NCBI GenBank assembly: GCA_964608595.1
Contig: CAZSOU010000012.1
Coordinates: 1 to 44,929, forward strand
Reading direction: 5' to 3'
DNA length: 44,929 nucleotides
From: Oleiagrimonas sp964608595
GTDB taxonomy: Bacteria; Pseudomonadota; Gammaproteobacteria; Xanthomonadales; Rhodanobacteraceae
The notes under the pieces: generated by a model
The model's input: only the letters and a program-made list of their open reading frames with translations
Told to the model about the DNA's origin: nothing
Database searches by the model: none
Part shown: piece after piece, positions 43,848-44,929 of the stretch
Layout: every line of letters begins with the position of its first letter
Numbering within the stretch: the first letter of the stretch is position 1
Position numbers and translations under genes: made by a program

Positions 43848-44929
43848 ATGAGCACGACATCGGGGGGCATCGGCAGGGAGCGCGGGTATACGTGGCTTGT
43901 GTTTTTGCTGCTGCTGGCCATTGCGTTCGCAGTAGTGGATTTCTTCCTGCTGAATCAGAAAAACAACGAAGATCGTCAGGCCGTCGGCTTGACGACTCAG
44001 GTACAGGTGCTGTCGCAGCAAACGGCAAAATTCGCGTTGGAATCGGCCGGTGGCAACATCGACTCGTTCAAGGAATTGTCGAGCACGCGCAACACCATCG
44101 ATTCGGCCGTCGCGCGCCTGACCAAGGGCGACACCAAGACCGGCATGCCCTCGTACGCCGGCAATCCCGTCACCGGCCCCGGCGTGAAGGCGCTCGGCGC
44201 GGCCTGGGACCGGCTTGATGCCGACATCGGCAAGATCCTGTCCAACAAGAGCCTGGTCATCGAGTCCTCCCAGGATGCCGGCACGCTGTCGACCCGGATC
44301 CCCGAGCTCAACTCCTCCATGGAGCAGGTCAACAACATCCTGCAGGAGCACAACGGCACCAAGGACCAGGTGTTCACGTCGGCACGCCAGGAGGTGCTGG
44401 CCGACCGCATGCTTCGCCGCGTGCAGCAGATCCTCCAGGGTGGCGACGGCGCGCAGCCGGCCGCCGACGGCCTGACCCGTGACGCGCAGCTGTACGGCCA
44501 GGTGCTGGACGGCCTCGTGCACGGCAACAGCGAGGTGGGCATCCGCGCGCTCAACGACAGCAACGCGCAGAAGATCCTGGCGCGCATGCAGGAGCAGTGG
44601 GCGGCACTGGACGACCCCATCAAGACCCTGATCGCGGCCTCGCCCACGCTGCAGGACGTCAAGAGCGCCGGCAACCAGGCCTCGCTGGACTCGCAGACCG
44701 TGCTGCTGCGCGCCAACGACCTTGCCAACCAGGTCGGCAAGCTGCCGGTGCAGCGCATCTTCCCGAACCTCTGGTGGGGCGTGATCGGCGCCGTGCTGGC
44801 GGTCATCTTCGCCCTGTGGCTGGTGGTCACCCTGGTGCGCGACCAGCGCCGGCGCCTGGTGGTCACCAACGACATCAACCAGCGCAACCAGGAGGCCATC
44901 ATGCGCCTGCTGGACGAGATGGGCTCGCT
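43848..44929 (+). CDS. pilJ: PilJ methyl-accepting chemotaxis receptor (3' end outside window)
   Basis: The open frame begins MSTTSGGIGRERGYTWLVFL and runs off the window. It has an N-terminal membrane helix (about 15-35), a long helical periplasmic PilJ domain (about 38-300: TTQVQVLSQQTAKFALESA, STRIPELNSSMEQVNNILQE, SARQEVLADRMLRRVQQIL), a second membrane helix (about 302-325) and the start of the cytoplasmic part (RRRLVVTNDINQRNQEAIM). PilJ senses surface contact or ligands and feeds the PilI-ChpA pathway. Order pilG-pilH-pilI-pilJ supports the call; a GAGGT site precedes the ATG. About codon 78 onwards the third-base composition changes sharply (see findings). Roughly half of the usual 680-residue receptor is missing at the edge. 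Confidence 0.94.
   Translation, partial: MSTTSGGIGRERGYTWLVFLLLLAIAFAVVDFFLLNQKNNEDRQAVGLTTQVQVLSQQTAKFALESAGGNIDSFKELSSTRNTIDSAVARLTKGDTKTGMPSYAGNPVTGPGVKALGAAWDRLDADIGKILSNKSLVIESSQDAGTLSTRIPELNSSMEQVNNILQEHNGTKDQVFTSARQEVLADRMLRRVQQILQGGDGAQPAADGLTRDAQLYGQVLDGLVHGNSEVGIRALNDSNAQKILARMQEQWAALDDPIKTLIAASPTLQDVKSAGNQASLDSQTVLLRANDLANQVGKLPVQRIFPNLWWGVIGAVLAVIFALWLVVTLVRDQRRRLVVTNDINQRNQEAIMRLLDEMGS

Overview
This 44.9 kb window is a stretch of GC-rich bacterial chromosome. It has no phage, plasmid, rRNA or CRISPR signature. Gene content and order point to a gammaproteobacterium of the order Xanthomonadales, possibly Rhodanobacteraceae. The clues are the gshB-tonB block divergent from pilGHIJ, yqgE-ruvX-pyrB without pyrR, a GNAT gene ahead of minCDE, and the dispersed short repeats of the REP and (GGGACTC)n type. 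The placement is inference; no search was possible.

Layout. 1-4.9 kb (minus strand): tRNA-Ser(CGA), a secreted penicillin-acylase-family hydrolase, an MscS-type channel and a Kch-type potassium channel. 5-9.3 kb: an OPT-family transporter and an APC amino acid permease, with a small S4 RNA-binding protein between them. 9.4-16 kb: an orphan barstar, a secreted esterase, a secreted M1 metallopeptidase, a PEP-CTERM protein behind a near-consensus sigma-54 promoter, and an L,D-transpeptidase. 16-21.6 kb (minus): a two-piece lipoate-protein ligase, parC, a TraB/GumN protein and cfa. 21.7-22.6 kb (minus): crcB and a DUF190 gene under a fluoride riboswitch. 22.8-26.7 kb: a DUF3887 secreted protein, a possible zincin, and the GNAT-minC-minD-minE operon. 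26.9-30.4 kb: a DesK/NarL-type two-component pair and a membrane-anchored SRPBCC/GyrI-like protein. 30.7-35.2 kb: a GldA/GldF/GldG-like ABC system and a CtaG-type oxidase assembly protein. 35.3-39.2 kb (minus): an unknown lipoprotein, pyrB, ruvX and yqgE. 39.4-44.9 kb: a glutathione S-transferase, tonB, gshB, and pilG-pilH-pilI-pilJ, with pilJ cut by the window end.

How the genes fit together. Much of the left half suits a protein- and peptide-degrading lifestyle: secreted acylase, esterase and M1 peptidase, with peptide and amino acid transporters. The right end is the start of a Pil-Chp chemosensory cluster controlling type IV pili. The PEP-CTERM gene implies an exosortase and a PrsK/PrsR-RpoN circuit elsewhere in the genome.

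The most informative non-coding finds are the fluoride riboswitch, the sigma-54 promoter, a candidate structured RNA at 13955-14066, eight copies of a REP-like palindromic repeat (two arranged as inverted pairs), and a sharp codon-usage break inside pilJ near 44080. I saw no wholly new multi-gene system. The least understood loci are the PEP-CTERM/ncRNA intergenic region, the two-component/SRPBCC block, the Gld-like ABC module and the HExxH protein beside minE.
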